DNA of 64,000 bases from JAGTVB01 sp964624765 (GCA_964624765.1 CAZUZO010000001.1:46534-110533); one strand, 5' to 3'. Counted from the stretch's first letter, positions 1 to 8,723 are shown. The notes: generated from the letters alone by a model not told the origin. Program-made: numbers and translations.

Positions 1-1
1 G

Positions 2-229
2 ATCTTAGCCAAGGTGGCTCGAGACCGGGAGATGTTGGCGTTACACGAGATCTATCCCCAGTACGGATTCGCCCAGCACAAGGGTTACCCGACCTCGGCC
101 CATCTTGCAGCGCTGCGCCGCTATGGGCCCTGTCCCATCCATCGCCGAACTTTCCGTCCGGTGCAAGCACTGCTGGATTTTTCTTTCCCGCTCTCGCCAT
201 CGGTGTGGCATCAATCGCCCACCCACTAG
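2..229 (+). CDS. rnhB: ribonuclease HII, C-terminal fragment
   Basis: The reading frame is open from the window edge and ends 12 bases before dnaE. It encodes the C-terminal part of RNase HII, the enzyme that cleaves at ribonucleotides in RNA-DNA hybrids. The recognisable family tail is [14 protein letters not shown] followed by [14 protein letters not shown], the RNase HII signature near the last catalytic acid and the substrate-contacting basic stretch. The catalytic N-terminal half lies outside the window. Its position directly before dnaE is the same as in E. coli (lpxB-rnhB-dnaE), so the two are probably co-transcribed. Identification is strong; the start cannot be seen. Confidence 0.88.
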   Translation: MLAKVARDREMLALHEIYPQYGFAQHKGYPTSAHLAALRRYGPCPIHRRTFRPVQALLDFSFPLSPSVWHQSPTH

Positions 230-241
230 AGGTCGCTGCCG

Positions 242-3200
242 GTGCCCACTTTCGTACATCTCCATGTGCATAGCGAGTACTCCATCGTCGACGGTATTCT
301 CACCATTGCGGCGCTCATCGAAGCCGTGTCCGAGGCTGACATGCCGGCGGTGGCGCTCACCGAACAGGGCAATCTGTTTTCGGTGCTGAAGTTCTATCGA
401 ACGGCGATGGCGGCGGGGGTAAAGCCTATCATCGGTGTGGATGCCTGGGTGCAAGATGAGCGGGCTGGGCGAGATCCAGCGCGGCTGGTGCTGTTGTGTC
501 AGGACGACATCGGTTATCGTCATCTGCTCGAACTGGTCTCGCGTAGCTACACCGAAGGCCAAACCGATGGGAGACCGATCATCCAACGTGCCTGGCTGCA
601 GGCCGCAAGCGGTGGACTGATCGCCTTGTCCGGAGGGATGTGGGGAGATGTCGGCCGCGCATTGCTCAACGCTCAGCCCGAAGAGGCACGCGAACGGCTC
701 GGCTGGTGGCTCGAACACTTTCCCGATCGCTATTACCTACAGCTGCAGCGAACCGGCCGCGAGGGAGAAGAGGCGTACATCCAGCAGGCGCTGGCCTTGG
801 CCGGGCAATTCGATGTGCCGCTGGTGGCCACCAACGATGTGCGTTTCCTCACCGCCGACGATTTCGAGGCCCACGAGGCGCGGGTGTGTATCCAGGAGGG
901 ACGGACGTTGGCGGACACGCATCGCACCCAGCACTATTCCAGTCAGCAGTACCTGCGCCGTGCCGAGGAGATGGCCTCGCTGTTCCAAGATCTACCGGAA
1001 GCGCTCGAGAACGCTGTCGAGATCGCGCGCCGCTGCAACGTGGCGTTGCGTCTGGGCCAGAATTTCCTGCCGGAGTTTCCAGTGCCGCCGGGCAAAACTG
1101 CCGTGGCCTGGTTTGAAGAACAGGCCTGGCAAGGGCTCGAGGCGCGCTTGGCGAGTCCGCGGTACGCCAATATTTCAGGCGCCCGCTTCGATCGGGCGGC
1201 CTACGAAGCGCGCCTGCGGCATGAGCTCGAAGTCACTACCGGGATGGGATACGGTGGCTATTTTCTGATCGTCGCCGATTTCATCCGCTGGGCTCGCGAG
1301 CACGACATTCCGGTGGGGCCCGGCAGGGGCTCGGGAGCCGGGTCACTGGTTGCCTACTCCCTGGGTATCACCGATCTAGACCCGATCCTCTACGATCTGC
1401 TGTTCGAACGTTTTCTCAATCCCGAGCGGGTGTCACTGCCGGACTTCGATGTGGATTTTTGCATGGTGGGCCGGGACCGAGTCATCGAGTATGTGGCGGC
1501 GCGCTACGGCGGACATCGATACGTAGCCCAGATCATCACATTTGGCACCATGGCGGCCAAGGCTGTGGTACGTGATGTCGGTCGTGTGCTCGGCTATCCC
1601 TACGGCTTTGTCGATCAGATCGCCAAACTCATCCCCTTTGATCTCGGCATCACGTTGAATCGGGCGCTAGCGGAAGAGGAACGGCTGCGGCAACGCTACC
1701 AGGATGAGGAGGATGTGCACACCCTGATCGATCTGGCCATGCGTCTGGAAGGTTTGACCCGCAACGCCGGTCGCCACGCCGGGGGGGTGGTGATCGCCCC
1801 TGCGCCGCTCACCGAATTCACTCCTCTGTACTGCGAGCCGGGCGCCACCACGGTCGTCACCCAACTCGATAAGGACGACGTCGAGGCGGCCGGATTGGTC
1901 AAGTTCGATTTCCTCGGCCTGCGCACGCTCACCATCATCGACAGGGCGGTGAAGAACATCAACCTGGAGCTTGCCGGTGGTGCTCGCGTCGACATCACCA
2001 CCATTCCCTTGGACGACCAGAAGACCTATGAGCTGATCAAGCGCGGGGCCACGACTGCGGTGTTCCAACTGGAATCCCGTGGTATGAAGGAACTCATTCA
2101 ACGCTTGTTGCCCGACTGTTTCGAGGACGTGATCGCTCTGGTGGCCCTGTTTCGCCCCGGGCCGTTGCAATCCGGAATGGTGGACGATTTCGTCGATCGC
2201 AAGCACGGTCGGGCTTCGGTGGTCTATCCCCATCCCGCCTTGCAAGCGATTCTGAAACCGACCTATGGGGTGATCCTGTATCAAGAGCAAGTGATGCAGA
2301 TCGCCCAGGTTCTCGCCGGTTACACCTTGGGGAGTGCCGATTTACTGCGCCGTGCCATGGGAAAGAAAAAGCCGGTCGAAATGGCGCGACAGCGGGCGGT
2401 GTTTGTCACCGGGGCTGCCGAGCGCGGGGTGCCTGAGGTCCAGGCGAACGCCATCTTCGATCTCATGGAAAAGTTTGCCGGCTATGGCTTCAACAAATCT
2501 CACTCCGCCGCCTATGCTTTGCTCGCCTATCAGACGGCCTGGCTTAAGGCGCACTATCCGGCGGCCTTCATGGCCGCGGTGCTGTCGGCGGACATGGACA
2601 ATACCGACAAGGTGGTGGGCTTCATCGAAGAGGCGAGGGAGTTTGGATTATCGGTACGTGGCCCCGATGTCAATCGCTGCGCTTATATGTTCTCCGTTGA
2701 GGATGCGCAAACCATTCGTTATGGGCTGGGTGCTATCAAGGGCGTGGGCCAGTCGGCGGTGGAGGCGATCATCGCTGCCCGGGAGCAACGCGGTGAGTTT
2801 ACGGATCTGTTTCACTTCTGCCGTGCCGTCGATCCGCGCAAAGTGAACCGGCGGGTGGTGGAGGCCTTGATTCGGTGTGGAGCGATGGATCGCTTGGGTG
2901 TCTCCCGCGCGGCCATGATGGCAACGCTGACCCAAGCCCTGATCGCTGCGGAGCAGTCCTTGCGCGATCACTCCGTCGGTCAGAACGATCTGTTCGGCGG
3001 GGTCGGTGGGGTGCAGCCACCCCCGCCCCAGCCGACCACCTGGGAGGATTGGTCTGAAGCGGAGCGGTTGTGCGGTGAAAAGGAGACCCTGGGCCTATAC
3101 CTCACTGGCCACCCCATTACTCAGTTCGAGGCCGAGCTGGCCCATTTCACCAACCACCGCTTGGCGGAGGCGCGTCCGAGCTCGGGTCGCAGTGTGGTGG

Positions 3201-3697
3201 TGGCCGGGCTCGTGGTGGGCCTTCGCACCTTGAACAGCCGTAATGGGCGCATGGCGGTGGTCACGTTAGATGACCGCACTGGGCGCCTTGAGGCCATTCT
3301 CTATGCGGAGGTTTTCGAGCGTTCTCGCGAGGTGCTGGCTAAGGACAGGCTGCTGGTGGCGGAGGGGGAGATTGCTGCCGATGACTTTAGCGGTCGGTAC
3401 GCCATGATCGTGAGGAACCTCTATGATCTGGAGCGTGCCCGGGCGCGTTTCGCTAGCCATCTGTGCATCGAGGTGAGCGCTCAGCAACTGGGCAACGGCT
3501 TCGTCGACAAGTTGGCGGGGGTGCTAGCTCCCTATCGACAGGGCTCGACACCGGTTTGCATCCATTACCGGCGCGCCGATGCCGCGGTCCAACTCGCCCT
3601 CGGTGATGCCTGGCGAATTCGTCCGCACGACTCATTGCTTCAGGGCCTCACAGCCCTTGCCGGCAGCGATGCTGTGAAGTTGGTCTACCGACAGTAA
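242..3697 (+). CDS. dnaE: DNA polymerase III subunit alpha
   Basis: This is the replicative polymerase catalytic subunit (C-family polymerase). The 1151-residue product is close to the 1160 of E. coli DnaE. An N-terminal PHP domain opens with HLHVHSEYS (residue 6 on). The catalytic motif PDFDVDF places Asp401, Asp403 and Asp405 at residues matching the E. coli numbering. The palm motif GPGRGSGAGS lies near residue 360, and the tau- and beta-binding C-terminal half with an OB-type domain follows. The start is GTG, 12 bases after the rnhB stop, with a weak GAGGT upstream; MPTFVHLHVHSEYS aligns with the family N-terminus. No anomaly is visible. The gene ends 20-25 bases before a dispersed hairpin repeat. 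Confidence 0.98.
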   Translation: MPTFVHLHVHSEYSIVDGILTIAALIEAVSEADMPAVALTEQGNLFSVLKFYRTAMAAGVKPIIGVDAWVQDERAGRDPARLVLLCQDDIGYRHLLELVSRSYTEGQTDGRPIIQRAWLQAASGGLIALSGGMWGDVGRALLNAQPEEARERLGWWLEHFPDRYYLQLQRTGREGEEAYIQQALALAGQFDVPLVATNDVRFLTADDFEAHEARVCIQEGRTLADTHRTQHYSSQQYLRRAEEMASLFQDLPEALENAVEIARRCNVALRLGQNFLPEFPVPPGKTAVAWFEEQAWQGLEARLASPRYANISGARFDRAAYEARLRHELEVTTGMGYGGYFLIVADFIRWAREHDIPVGPGRGSGAGSLVAYSLGITDLDPILYDLLFERFLNPERVSLPDFDVDFCMVGRDRVIEYVAARYGGHRYVAQIITFGTMAAKAVVRDVGRVLGYPYGFVDQIAKLIPFDLGITLNRALAEEERLRQRYQDEEDVHTLIDLAMRLEGLTRNAGRHAGGVVIAPAPLTEFTPLYCEPGATTVVTQLDKDDVEAAGLVKFDFLGLRTLTIIDRAVKNINLELAGGARVDITTIPLDDQKTYELIKRGATTAVFQLESRGMKELIQRLLPDCFEDVIALVALFRPGPLQSGMVDDFVDRKHGRASVVYPHPALQAILKPTYGVILYQEQVMQIAQVLAGYTLGSADLLRRAMGKKKPVEMARQRAVFVTGAAERGVPEVQANAIFDLMEKFAGYGFNKSHSAAYALLAYQTAWLKAHYPAAFMAAVLSADMDNTDKVVGFIEEAREFGLSVRGPDVNRCAYMFSVEDAQTIRYGLGAIKGVGQSAVEAIIAAREQRGEFTDLFHFCRAVDPRKVNRRVVEALIRCGAMDRLGVSRAAMMATLTQALIAAEQSLRDHSVGQNDLFGGVGGVQPPPPQPTTWEDWSEAERLCGEKETLGLYLTGHPITQFEAELAHFTNHRLAEARPSSGRSVVVAGLVVGLRTLNSRNGRMAVVTLDDRTGRLEAILYAEVFERSREVLAKDRLLVAEGEIAADDFSGRYAMIVRNLYDLERARARFASHLCIEVSAQQLGNGFVDKLAGVLAPYRQGSTPVCIHYRRADAAVQLALGDAWRIRPHDSLLQGLTALAGSDAVKLVYRQ

Positions 3698-3720
3698 CAG
3701 GCCATCTTAAGAAGATTAGC

Positions 3721-3919
3721 GTTGGTCATCGTTTCGGCCGTTTGATGGCCTCTGCCTGGGGGCAGCCGACCCGGGGCCGCAAGGGACGCCGTGAAGACGT
3801 CCCTGTCGGCTTGGGTCCGGCCGCCTCCGCACACACCCTTGCCGCAAGGGGTGCGGCTGCCGAAGGCGTGGGCACCGCGACCGCGTGCTCCAGAGCAACT
3901 CTGACGAAACGATGACCAT
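3721..3919 (+). repeat. dispersed ~200 bp inverted-repeat element, family C, copy 1
   Basis: The element starts TTGGTCATCGTTTCG and ends with the inverted version CGAAACGATGACCA. It contains strong internal palindromes: AGGGACG pairs with CGTCCCT around 3782-3806, and CCCTTGCCGCAAGGG lies near 3836-3850. Related copies are at 46208-46396, 54917-55120 and from 63876 to the window end. It carries no credible gene; apparent short ORFs in it are translations of the repeat. It fills most of the gap between dnaE and the amidohydrolase. Confidence 0.85.
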
Positions 3920-4050
3920 GTCCAGAAGATTTACACATCAATACGCTCAACCGTGAGCTTACTTATTTTACCTGGATAGTGGTCTTGACAATCGGATCCA
4001 CTTTAACGGTCCGCAGTTGAATCGGTTTTTCGTCTGATAAGGGACGGGGT

Positions 4051-5484
4051 TCAGGGTGAGCACTCGCTGAGCGCTGAATTGGCCAGCTCGACGAGCGACT
4101 CGAGCAGGACCTGACAGCCGGCCTGCAGGTGCGGATCGGAGACGTCTTCATCGGGATGATGGCTGAGGCCGCCTTTGCAAGGGATGAAGATCATACCGCT
4201 GGGCACTCGTGTCGCCAGCGGGTAGGCGTCATGGCCCGCTCCGCTCACAATCGGCCGATACGACAAATGCAGTCGGGCTGCCGCCTTCGAGATAATGTTG
4301 CGTATCTCGGGATCAAAGTCGATCGACGACAATGAAAGCGTTCGGTTGACTTCGGACTCGACAGAACACTCGCACGAAAGGTTCTTGATGGTGCGCCGGA
4401 TTTGCGTTTCAAGCACATCCAACTCGGATTCCTTCGGCGACCTCAAGTCGATGGTGAAACTCACCTCTCCTGCGATCGTGTTGGGGGAATTGGGACACAC
4501 ATCGAACCGTCCGACGGTGAATCTCAAGTCATCGGAAAGGGAAACGGATAACTGGTCCATGGATTGGATCGCGGCACAGGCGGCCCGCAACGCATCCTTG
4601 CGGTACGCACGCGGCGTTGTCCCGGCGTGGGCCTGTTGACCCACCAGCCTGACTTCCAGGCGGCGGGCTCCCTGGATTTCGGTGACAACGCCGATAGCCA
4701 CCTGCTCTGCTTCAAGCACAGGACCTTGCTCGATGTGGGCTTCTACGTAACATGCGACGGTTGGGGGAGCGGCAACGGGAACCGGATTGAGTTTGAGGGC
4801 TTGCTTGACGCTGACGCCGTCGCGATCGGTGAGCGCCAGGGCGTCAGCAAGGGTAAGGGCTCCTGAAAACACGCTCGCGCCGAGGGCGGGATGGCGAAAT
4901 CGGCAGCCCTCTTCATTGGTCCACACGGCCACGCCGATCGGGGCCTGGGTGGGGATGGCGTGCTCCTCTAGGGCTTGCAGAACCTCAAGTCCCGCAAGAA
5001 CCCCGTAAACGCCATCGTACATCCCTCCGTTCGGTTGGGTATCCAGGTGACTGCCGGTCAGGACCACCGGGCGATGGGCGTCGGTGCCTGGCCGAATCAC
5101 AAACAGATTGGCGATCTCATCGGCTGAGATGGCAAAACCCGCGGTCCGACACCAATCCGAGAACAGGGTGCGTCCTTGGTAGTCTTCCCGGCTCAAAGCC
5201 AGGCGCGAGCAGCCCCCCGTCGGGGTGCGTCCGATGTTGGCCATGGCCTTCAACCGTTCGACCAGCCGAGGCAGTCGGATTCTGGGATGCCGTTCGCTGC
5301 CACTCGGCGAGTCCGTTTGGTTTGAAGAGCATCTGGTATCGAGGCTATCCACTGTCCGGTGTTCGATGTCGAGCAGATGGGCCGGATTTCCGAATCTCAC
5401 GAATCTCGTCATCGCCGATAGCGGGTGCTCTTGCGATGCTCGTCTGTCTGCGTGTGTTTCGTGGGCATCCTCGCCTGACTTCAC
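4051..5484 (-). CDS. M20-family amidohydrolase (allantoate amidohydrolase / N-carbamoyl-L-amino-acid hydrolase type)
   Basis: This is a zinc-dependent amidase of the hydantoinase/carbamoylase (M20/M28) family that hydrolyses the terminal carbamoyl or ureido group of substrates such as allantoate or N-carbamoyl amino acids. Metal and catalytic motifs are visible in family order: GSHLDTQPNGGMYDG, TNEEGCRF, HIEQGP, GAGHDA and GGLSHHPDE. The recognisable family sequence starts only near residue 68 (LVERLKAMANIGRTPTGG), so the first 40-65 residues are probably not translated. Alternative starts are GTG at 5352 or ATG at 5412; none has a convincing Shine-Dalgarno site. No purine or hydantoin genes sit nearby, so the exact substrate is not determined. 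Confidence 0.85.
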   Translation of the reverse strand: MKSGEDAHETHADRRASQEHPLSAMTRFVRFGNPAHLLDIEHRTVDSLDTRCSSNQTDSPSGSERHPRIRLPRLVERLKAMANIGRTPTGGCSRLALSREDYQGRTLFSDWCRTAGFAISADEIANLFVIRPGTDAHRPVVLTGSHLDTQPNGGMYDGVYGVLAGLEVLQALEEHAIPTQAPIGVAVWTNEEGCRFRHPALGASVFSGALTLADALALTDRDGVSVKQALKLNPVPVAAPPTVACYVEAHIEQGPVLEAEQVAIGVVTEIQGARRLEVRLVGQQAHAGTTPRAYRKDALRAACAAIQSMDQLSVSLSDDLRFTVGRFDVCPNSPNTIAGEVSFTIDLRSPKESELDVLETQIRRTIKNLSCECSVESEVNRTLSLSSIDFDPEIRNIISKAAARLHLSYRPIVSGAGHDAYPLATRVPSGMIFIPCKGGLSHHPDEDVSDPHLQAGCQVLLESLVELANSALSECSP

Positions 5485-5604
5485 GCGCTAGCTCTATGTC
5501 AGTGACGTCAGCGTAATTCCCGATTACGCAATCTCTCAAGAAACAAAACTGAAAGCAGCCGTTTTCATGTCACCTTGTACCTCACGCGCGTTTCTTACAG
5601 AACA

Positions 5605-5626
5605 CCAACCCCGCGCGCGGGGTTGG
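5605..5626. terminator. perfect 22-bp GC-rich palindrome
   Basis: The half CCAACCCCGCG is followed immediately by its exact reverse complement, giving an 11-bp stem with no spacer. There is no T-run after it. It lies between the start of the amidohydrolase and a family A repeat. It could be a hairpin, a cruciform or an operator-like site; which one is inference. Confidence 0.45.
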
Positions 5627-5632
5627 GATGCT

Positions 5633-5779
5633 CAGAGGTTGTGAAAAAACCTGCTACACGACCCGATAGCGGCGTTGGGCGGTGCTCGCTCCTCGCCTAT
5701 CTATCTGATATGTCTCGTCGCTGCGCGCCGTCCGCCTGGCTTTCGGGCTGCTCGCGACGGTTTTTTCACAACCTCTCAG
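5633..5779 (+). repeat. MITE-like element family A, copy 1 (complete, 147 bp)
   Basis: The terminal inverted repeats are CAGAGGTTGTGAAAAAACC and GGTTTTTTCACAACCTCT. The interior contains GATAGCGGCGTTGGGCGGTGC and a GATATGTC(T/G)C core. Six near-complete copies of 146-148 bp and several degenerate copies occur in the window. The interior translates to recurring fake peptides (GGARSSPI-type), which are not genes. This copy abuts the truncated transposase remnant to its right. Confidence 0.9.
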
Positions 5780-5782
5780 CGC

Positions 5783-6062
5783 TTAGATCGGCTCCTTGAA
5801 CCGCTCCCCATCGAGTGCCCAACCCTTGTGTGTGCATTCGCGGATTTCCGCCAGATCGTTGCTGGAAATCGCTGCCTGGAACAATTCCCGGTAGGCGCTC
5901 TGCCTGTCTGCCTCGCTGCGGCCCAATCGCAGATATTCCTCGTGGGCCCTCAACCCGTCAGCGTTCAATTCCGACTCGCCCTGTGCATGATGGCGATTTG
6001 TTGCCACGCTGGATAATGTCCTGTGGCTGGCCAGGGATGATGCAGCGGGGAAGGCGGGCCAT
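5783..6062 (-). pseudogene. remnant of a REP-associated (IS200-like Y1) tyrosine transposase
   Basis: Minus-strand ATG at 6062 opens MARLPRCIIPGQPQ followed by IIQRGN, the usual N-terminus of RAYT/Y1 transposases. It then runs directly, with a frame change, into EEYLRLG and AYRELFQAAI plus GWALDGERFKEPI, the usual C-terminal part. The central stretch, with the HUH motif and catalytic Tyr, is missing. The product therefore cannot be active. The 3' end stops at the edge of a family A repeat. Family assignment rests on both termini fitting one protein; exact subfamily is unknown. Confidence 0.7.
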
Positions 6063-6197
6063 GGGGGTTCATGGTATGGAAAATAGCATCAAGGCGTTAA
6101 GATAGCATAAAATGTCGTGTCTGACCCCATTTTCCTTTTCTTAACAATGCGTTAGCGGTAGAAACTTAATAGCCGATAGATTAAGGAGGTAATGACT

Positions 6198-6356
6198 ATG
6201 CAGAACGAATATACCGCTGTTGTGAAGCAAGAAGGCGATTGGTGGGTGGGTTGGATTGAAGAAGTACTCGGCGTAAATTGCCAGGAAAAAACCTATGAGG
6301 AACTGAAAGAAACCTTGGAAGTAACGCTGAGAGAGGCGCTGGAGCTCAATCGTTAG
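6198..6356 (+). CDS. small HicB-family antitoxin-like protein
   Basis: This 52-residue protein (YTAVVKQEGDWWVGWIEE, then VNCQEKTYEEL) has the single partial RNase-H-like fold of short HicB proteins, which neutralise HicA mRNA-interferase toxins. The start is chosen at ATG 6198 because a perfect AAGGAGGT (6183-6190) is 7 bases upstream; ATG 6192 is too close. No HicA gene (about 60 residues with a dsRNA-binding fold) is seen next to it. It is therefore an orphan or the survivor of a decayed module. It sits between two transposase remnants. The gene is too short for most ORF listings. Confidence 0.75.
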   Translation: MQNEYTAVVKQEGDWWVGWIEEVLGVNCQEKTYEELKETLEVTLREALELNR

Positions 6357-6367
6357 GGCACAAGACC

Positions 6368-6559
6368 ATGACCTATTACCTACGCTGCACGCTATGCCGA
6401 GCGAGACCGCGCGCTGGCCGAAACCGAACCTACCGAACTGGCGCCTACAGCATGCAAGCGATCGCCGAGCATTTCGGTGTCAGCCGTATGACCGTCAGCC
6501 GGCCGGTGAAGCACCGTGAAAGGACGCGCGGTTCATCCGATGGGCGATGTGAGTTCTGA
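6368..6559 (+). pseudogene. helix-turn-helix remnant, probably the tail of a REP-type transposase
   Basis: The frame holds GAYSMQAIAEHFGVSRMTVSR, a helix-turn-helix of the kind found at the C-terminus of longer REP-associated transposases. The preceding residues (CRARPRAGRNR) are Arg-rich and do not look like a real N-terminus, and another frame gives a more protein-like stretch before it, suggesting a frameshift. I treat it as a decayed fragment. It begins 11 bases after the hicB stop. Confidence 0.4.
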
Positions 6560-6783
6560 CCCTGAAGGCGAAACGTTTGACGATCCCACCGGCGAGGGGT
6601 TAGTGTTGAGAGGTGCCGCCGTCCTTTTGTCGAGGGACGCGAGCGCTTGGGCACACGTTGGGGTGGCGCTCACGCTCACGAACGGCAAAGCCCGCGCACT
6701 GCCTCACTCAGAGCTTGTGAAAAACCGCTCAGGAGTGGTTAATTGCCAGCATCTATATCCTCCCTTTGGTGATGGTGGCCCTT
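6560..6783. other. gene-free stretch with a family A terminus
   Basis: No credible gene is present. A solo family A terminus (CAGAGCTTGTGAAAAACCG) lies at about 6709-6727, without its partner end. The rest shows no recognised signal. Confidence 0.5.
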
Positions 6784-8160
6784 ATGCAGTTACCTAAAAT
6801 GACCGTATCGTTCCGATCCATCTTGGCGTTATGCGCCGTTCTCTTACTTGCGTTGCCGGTGCTCGGCCAGCCGACCGGGGATCCGCGCGTCCGCGAGGCC
6901 CAAACGCTTTTGACTGAGCAGAATTTTAGCCCGGGTCCAGTCGACGGGATTTTAGGGCCCCGAACCCTAAGCGCCATCTTACGGTTCCAGATCGACCGCG
7001 GCTTGTCACCGACTCGGGAGCTGGATGAGATCACTTTCGAGGCGCTGCGATCCGCTGGCACACCGCGCCAGGGTGATGCACCTGCAAGGGAAGCGGTGGT
7101 GAGTTCTGCCCAACCGAGAGAAACCGCCACACCCACTGAGCTGCAGGAGGCCGAGGCCACTTCAAGGGCGCGTGTAGAGGATGCTGACGACGCCAGGACC
7201 GACGTTCAGCCTCGTGAGACAGAAGTGCCACCGGAGCAGGCGAGGCGCGTGCCTGAGAGCGGTCAAGCGATTGCCGTCACCCGGCCCTTATCTGAGGCTC
7301 GCAGGCCCGCCGAGCATACCCTTGCTCAGGCCGAGGAGGTGTCGACTGTCGAATCAAGGGAACTCGCCCAAGAAGTGCGGCCGGAGACCGCCTCAGGGCC
7401 CGGTGAAGAGGCGTCCGAGACGCTTTCCTCGCGGCTGCCCTTCGAGTTCAACATGGAAAACGCTTTGTTTATCGGATTGCTGGTGTTCGCAGGGATGGCT
7501 GTCCTCGCGGCTGTCTACACCAGCATTCGTGGCAGAGAGTCCAAACAGGCCGAGTCCCCCGATCATTTGGCAGCCGATGAGCCGACCATTCTCGCGAGTC
7601 TCTCGGACCGGGATCCGGAGGCGACGATCATCAGCCCTGTCCAGGCAACGGTGACTTTACCTCCCGAAGCGACCGTGACCGCGCCAACCGAGGCAACCAT
7701 GAGGAGTGTCACCGAGCGGGAGCAGTCTTCCCGCACCGAGCCGCCGCCCCCCGAAGAGGTCACGCAGGCTGTGCGCTCAGAGCTCTTTCCTGAGTTGGAG
7801 CTGGGCCCAGGACGGGGGACGTTCGAGCTGAAGGCGCCGCTTTTCAACGAGCCACCGCAGGAAGATCCACTCGCCGATTTGAATGTTCATCTGGCGTTTG
7901 AGCGCTTCGACCAAGCCGAGGCGCTGGTCAAGGATGCGATCGAGAGATATCCTCAGCGCCACGAGTATATCTTACGGTTGCTGGAGGTCTACACTGCGGC
8001 CAGGAATCCGGTGGCCTTCGAGTTGTACGCGAAAGCTCTGCGCGAGGCGGTCGGCGCCCATAGCCCGTTGATGGCAGCAGCGCTTAGATGGTGGGATACG
8101 ATCAGCCCCGAGCAACCGTTATTTAAGGAGCCGCTTGAAGAGGAGGTGCGCGGAACTTAG
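6784..8160 (+). CDS. secreted/membrane protein with peptidoglycan-binding and FimV-like C-terminal domains
   Basis: About 458 residues. It begins with a signal sequence (SILALCAVLLLALPVLG). Next is a PG_binding_1 repeat (REAQTLLTEQNFSPGPVDG, GILGPRTLSAILRFQ). A long Glu/Ala/Thr-rich linker leads to a single transmembrane helix (NALFIGLLVFAGMAVLAAVY, about residue 225). The C-terminal block resembles the cytoplasmic TPR-like tail of FimV: DPLADLNVHLAFERFDQAEA, then ERYPQRHEYILRLLEVY. FimV proteins organise cell poles and type IV pili or type II secretion, normally with a LysM domain as the wall anchor. Here a PG_binding_1 domain takes that place. ATG 6784 is preferred over upstream TTG 6766 and ATG 6772 because the signal sequence then has a normal n-region; no strong ribosome site is seen. 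Confidence 0.75.
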   Translation: MQLPKMTVSFRSILALCAVLLLALPVLGQPTGDPRVREAQTLLTEQNFSPGPVDGILGPRTLSAILRFQIDRGLSPTRELDEITFEALRSAGTPRQGDAPAREAVVSSAQPRETATPTELQEAEATSRARVEDADDARTDVQPRETEVPPEQARRVPESGQAIAVTRPLSEARRPAEHTLAQAEEVSTVESRELAQEVRPETASGPGEEASETLSSRLPFEFNMENALFIGLLVFAGMAVLAAVYTSIRGRESKQAESPDHLAADEPTILASLSDRDPEATIISPVQATVTLPPEATVTAPTEATMRSVTEREQSSRTEPPPPEEVTQAVRSELFPELELGPGRGTFELKAPLFNEPPQEDPLADLNVHLAFERFDQAEALVKDAIERYPQRHEYILRLLEVYTAARNPVAFELYAKALREAVGAHSPLMAAALRWWDTISPEQPLFKEPLEEEVRGT

Positions 8161-8169
8161 CGTTGAGTC

Positions 8170-8249
8170 AGATAGATAGGCAAGGAGCGATCACCGTCCA
8201 ACGTGGCTATCGATCGGGTTGTGTGGCAGGTTTTTTCACAACCTCTGAG
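8170..8249 (-). repeat. family A repeat, half copy
   Basis: Inverted relative to copy 1. It runs from AGATAGATAGGCAAGGAGCG through CCGTCCAACG to the terminus GGTTTTTTCACAACCTCTGA. The other half is absent. It follows the PG-binding/FimV-like gene by 10 bases. Confidence 0.8.
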
Positions 8250-8480
8250 AAAGCGTTGCCGCCCAGGCTATCCGCTTCGGCCGGGGTTTCGCCAAGCTAG
8301 GATGCATAGGGCGACACCTTGCTCCCAGGTTCGGATCAAAGCGCCCTCTATCCTTGGGAAGCGTTCACCGAGGCCACGATTGCCAAGGCTGGCAGCGCCG
8401 GTGGGGCCGATGCCGCCAGCACTCGGGCTGGCAGGGCACGGCCCCACCGGCGCTGGCCATCGCGGCTCGCGAGGCCTCGG

Positions 8481-8723
8481 CTAGTTAAGCCCGCAGACCC
8501 CGCCGCCGCACGGTCCGCCAGCACCAGAAGACGAACATCCCCCACCGTAGTCAACCGTGCCCTTCGTCATTAATCCGATACCGCCCGTCACCACCCGGCG
8601 CACAGGCTCTCCCGTTTCCGGATCGACACGCAACGGCTCATCGGTCATGCGTTGAACCATTTCGAAGCGCCGCGGTGATGACTTGCCGTCGGCTGGGATG
8701 GTTTCGTACACATAGGTCGGCAT
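8481..8723 (-). CDS. FmdB-like putative regulatory protein
   Basis: An 80-residue protein beginning MPTYVYETIPADG, the usual FmdB N-terminus (MPTYEY...). The paired CxxC of the FmdB zinc ribbon is missing: the segment where YxCxxCG is expected reads YETIPADGKSSPRRFE. The tail is Gly/Cys-rich (GGGCSSSGAGGPCGGGVC) and could bind metal independently. The function of the family is not established. Start ATG 8723 has AAGGAGAG a few bases upstream, a good ribosome site. The gene stands alone. Confidence 0.75.
   Translation of the reverse strand: MPTYVYETIPADGKSSPRRFEMVQRMTDEPLRVDPETGEPVRRVVTGGIGLMTKGTVDYGGGCSSSGAGGPCGGGVCGLN

Noticed and set aside
5675..6016. Open frame translating as GGARSSPIYLICL and similar peptides, repeated at 8933, 32973, 50920 and 63705
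   Set aside because: It is the translation of the family A repeat interior; the same peptide recurs wherever the repeat lies and has no independent start or ribosome site.
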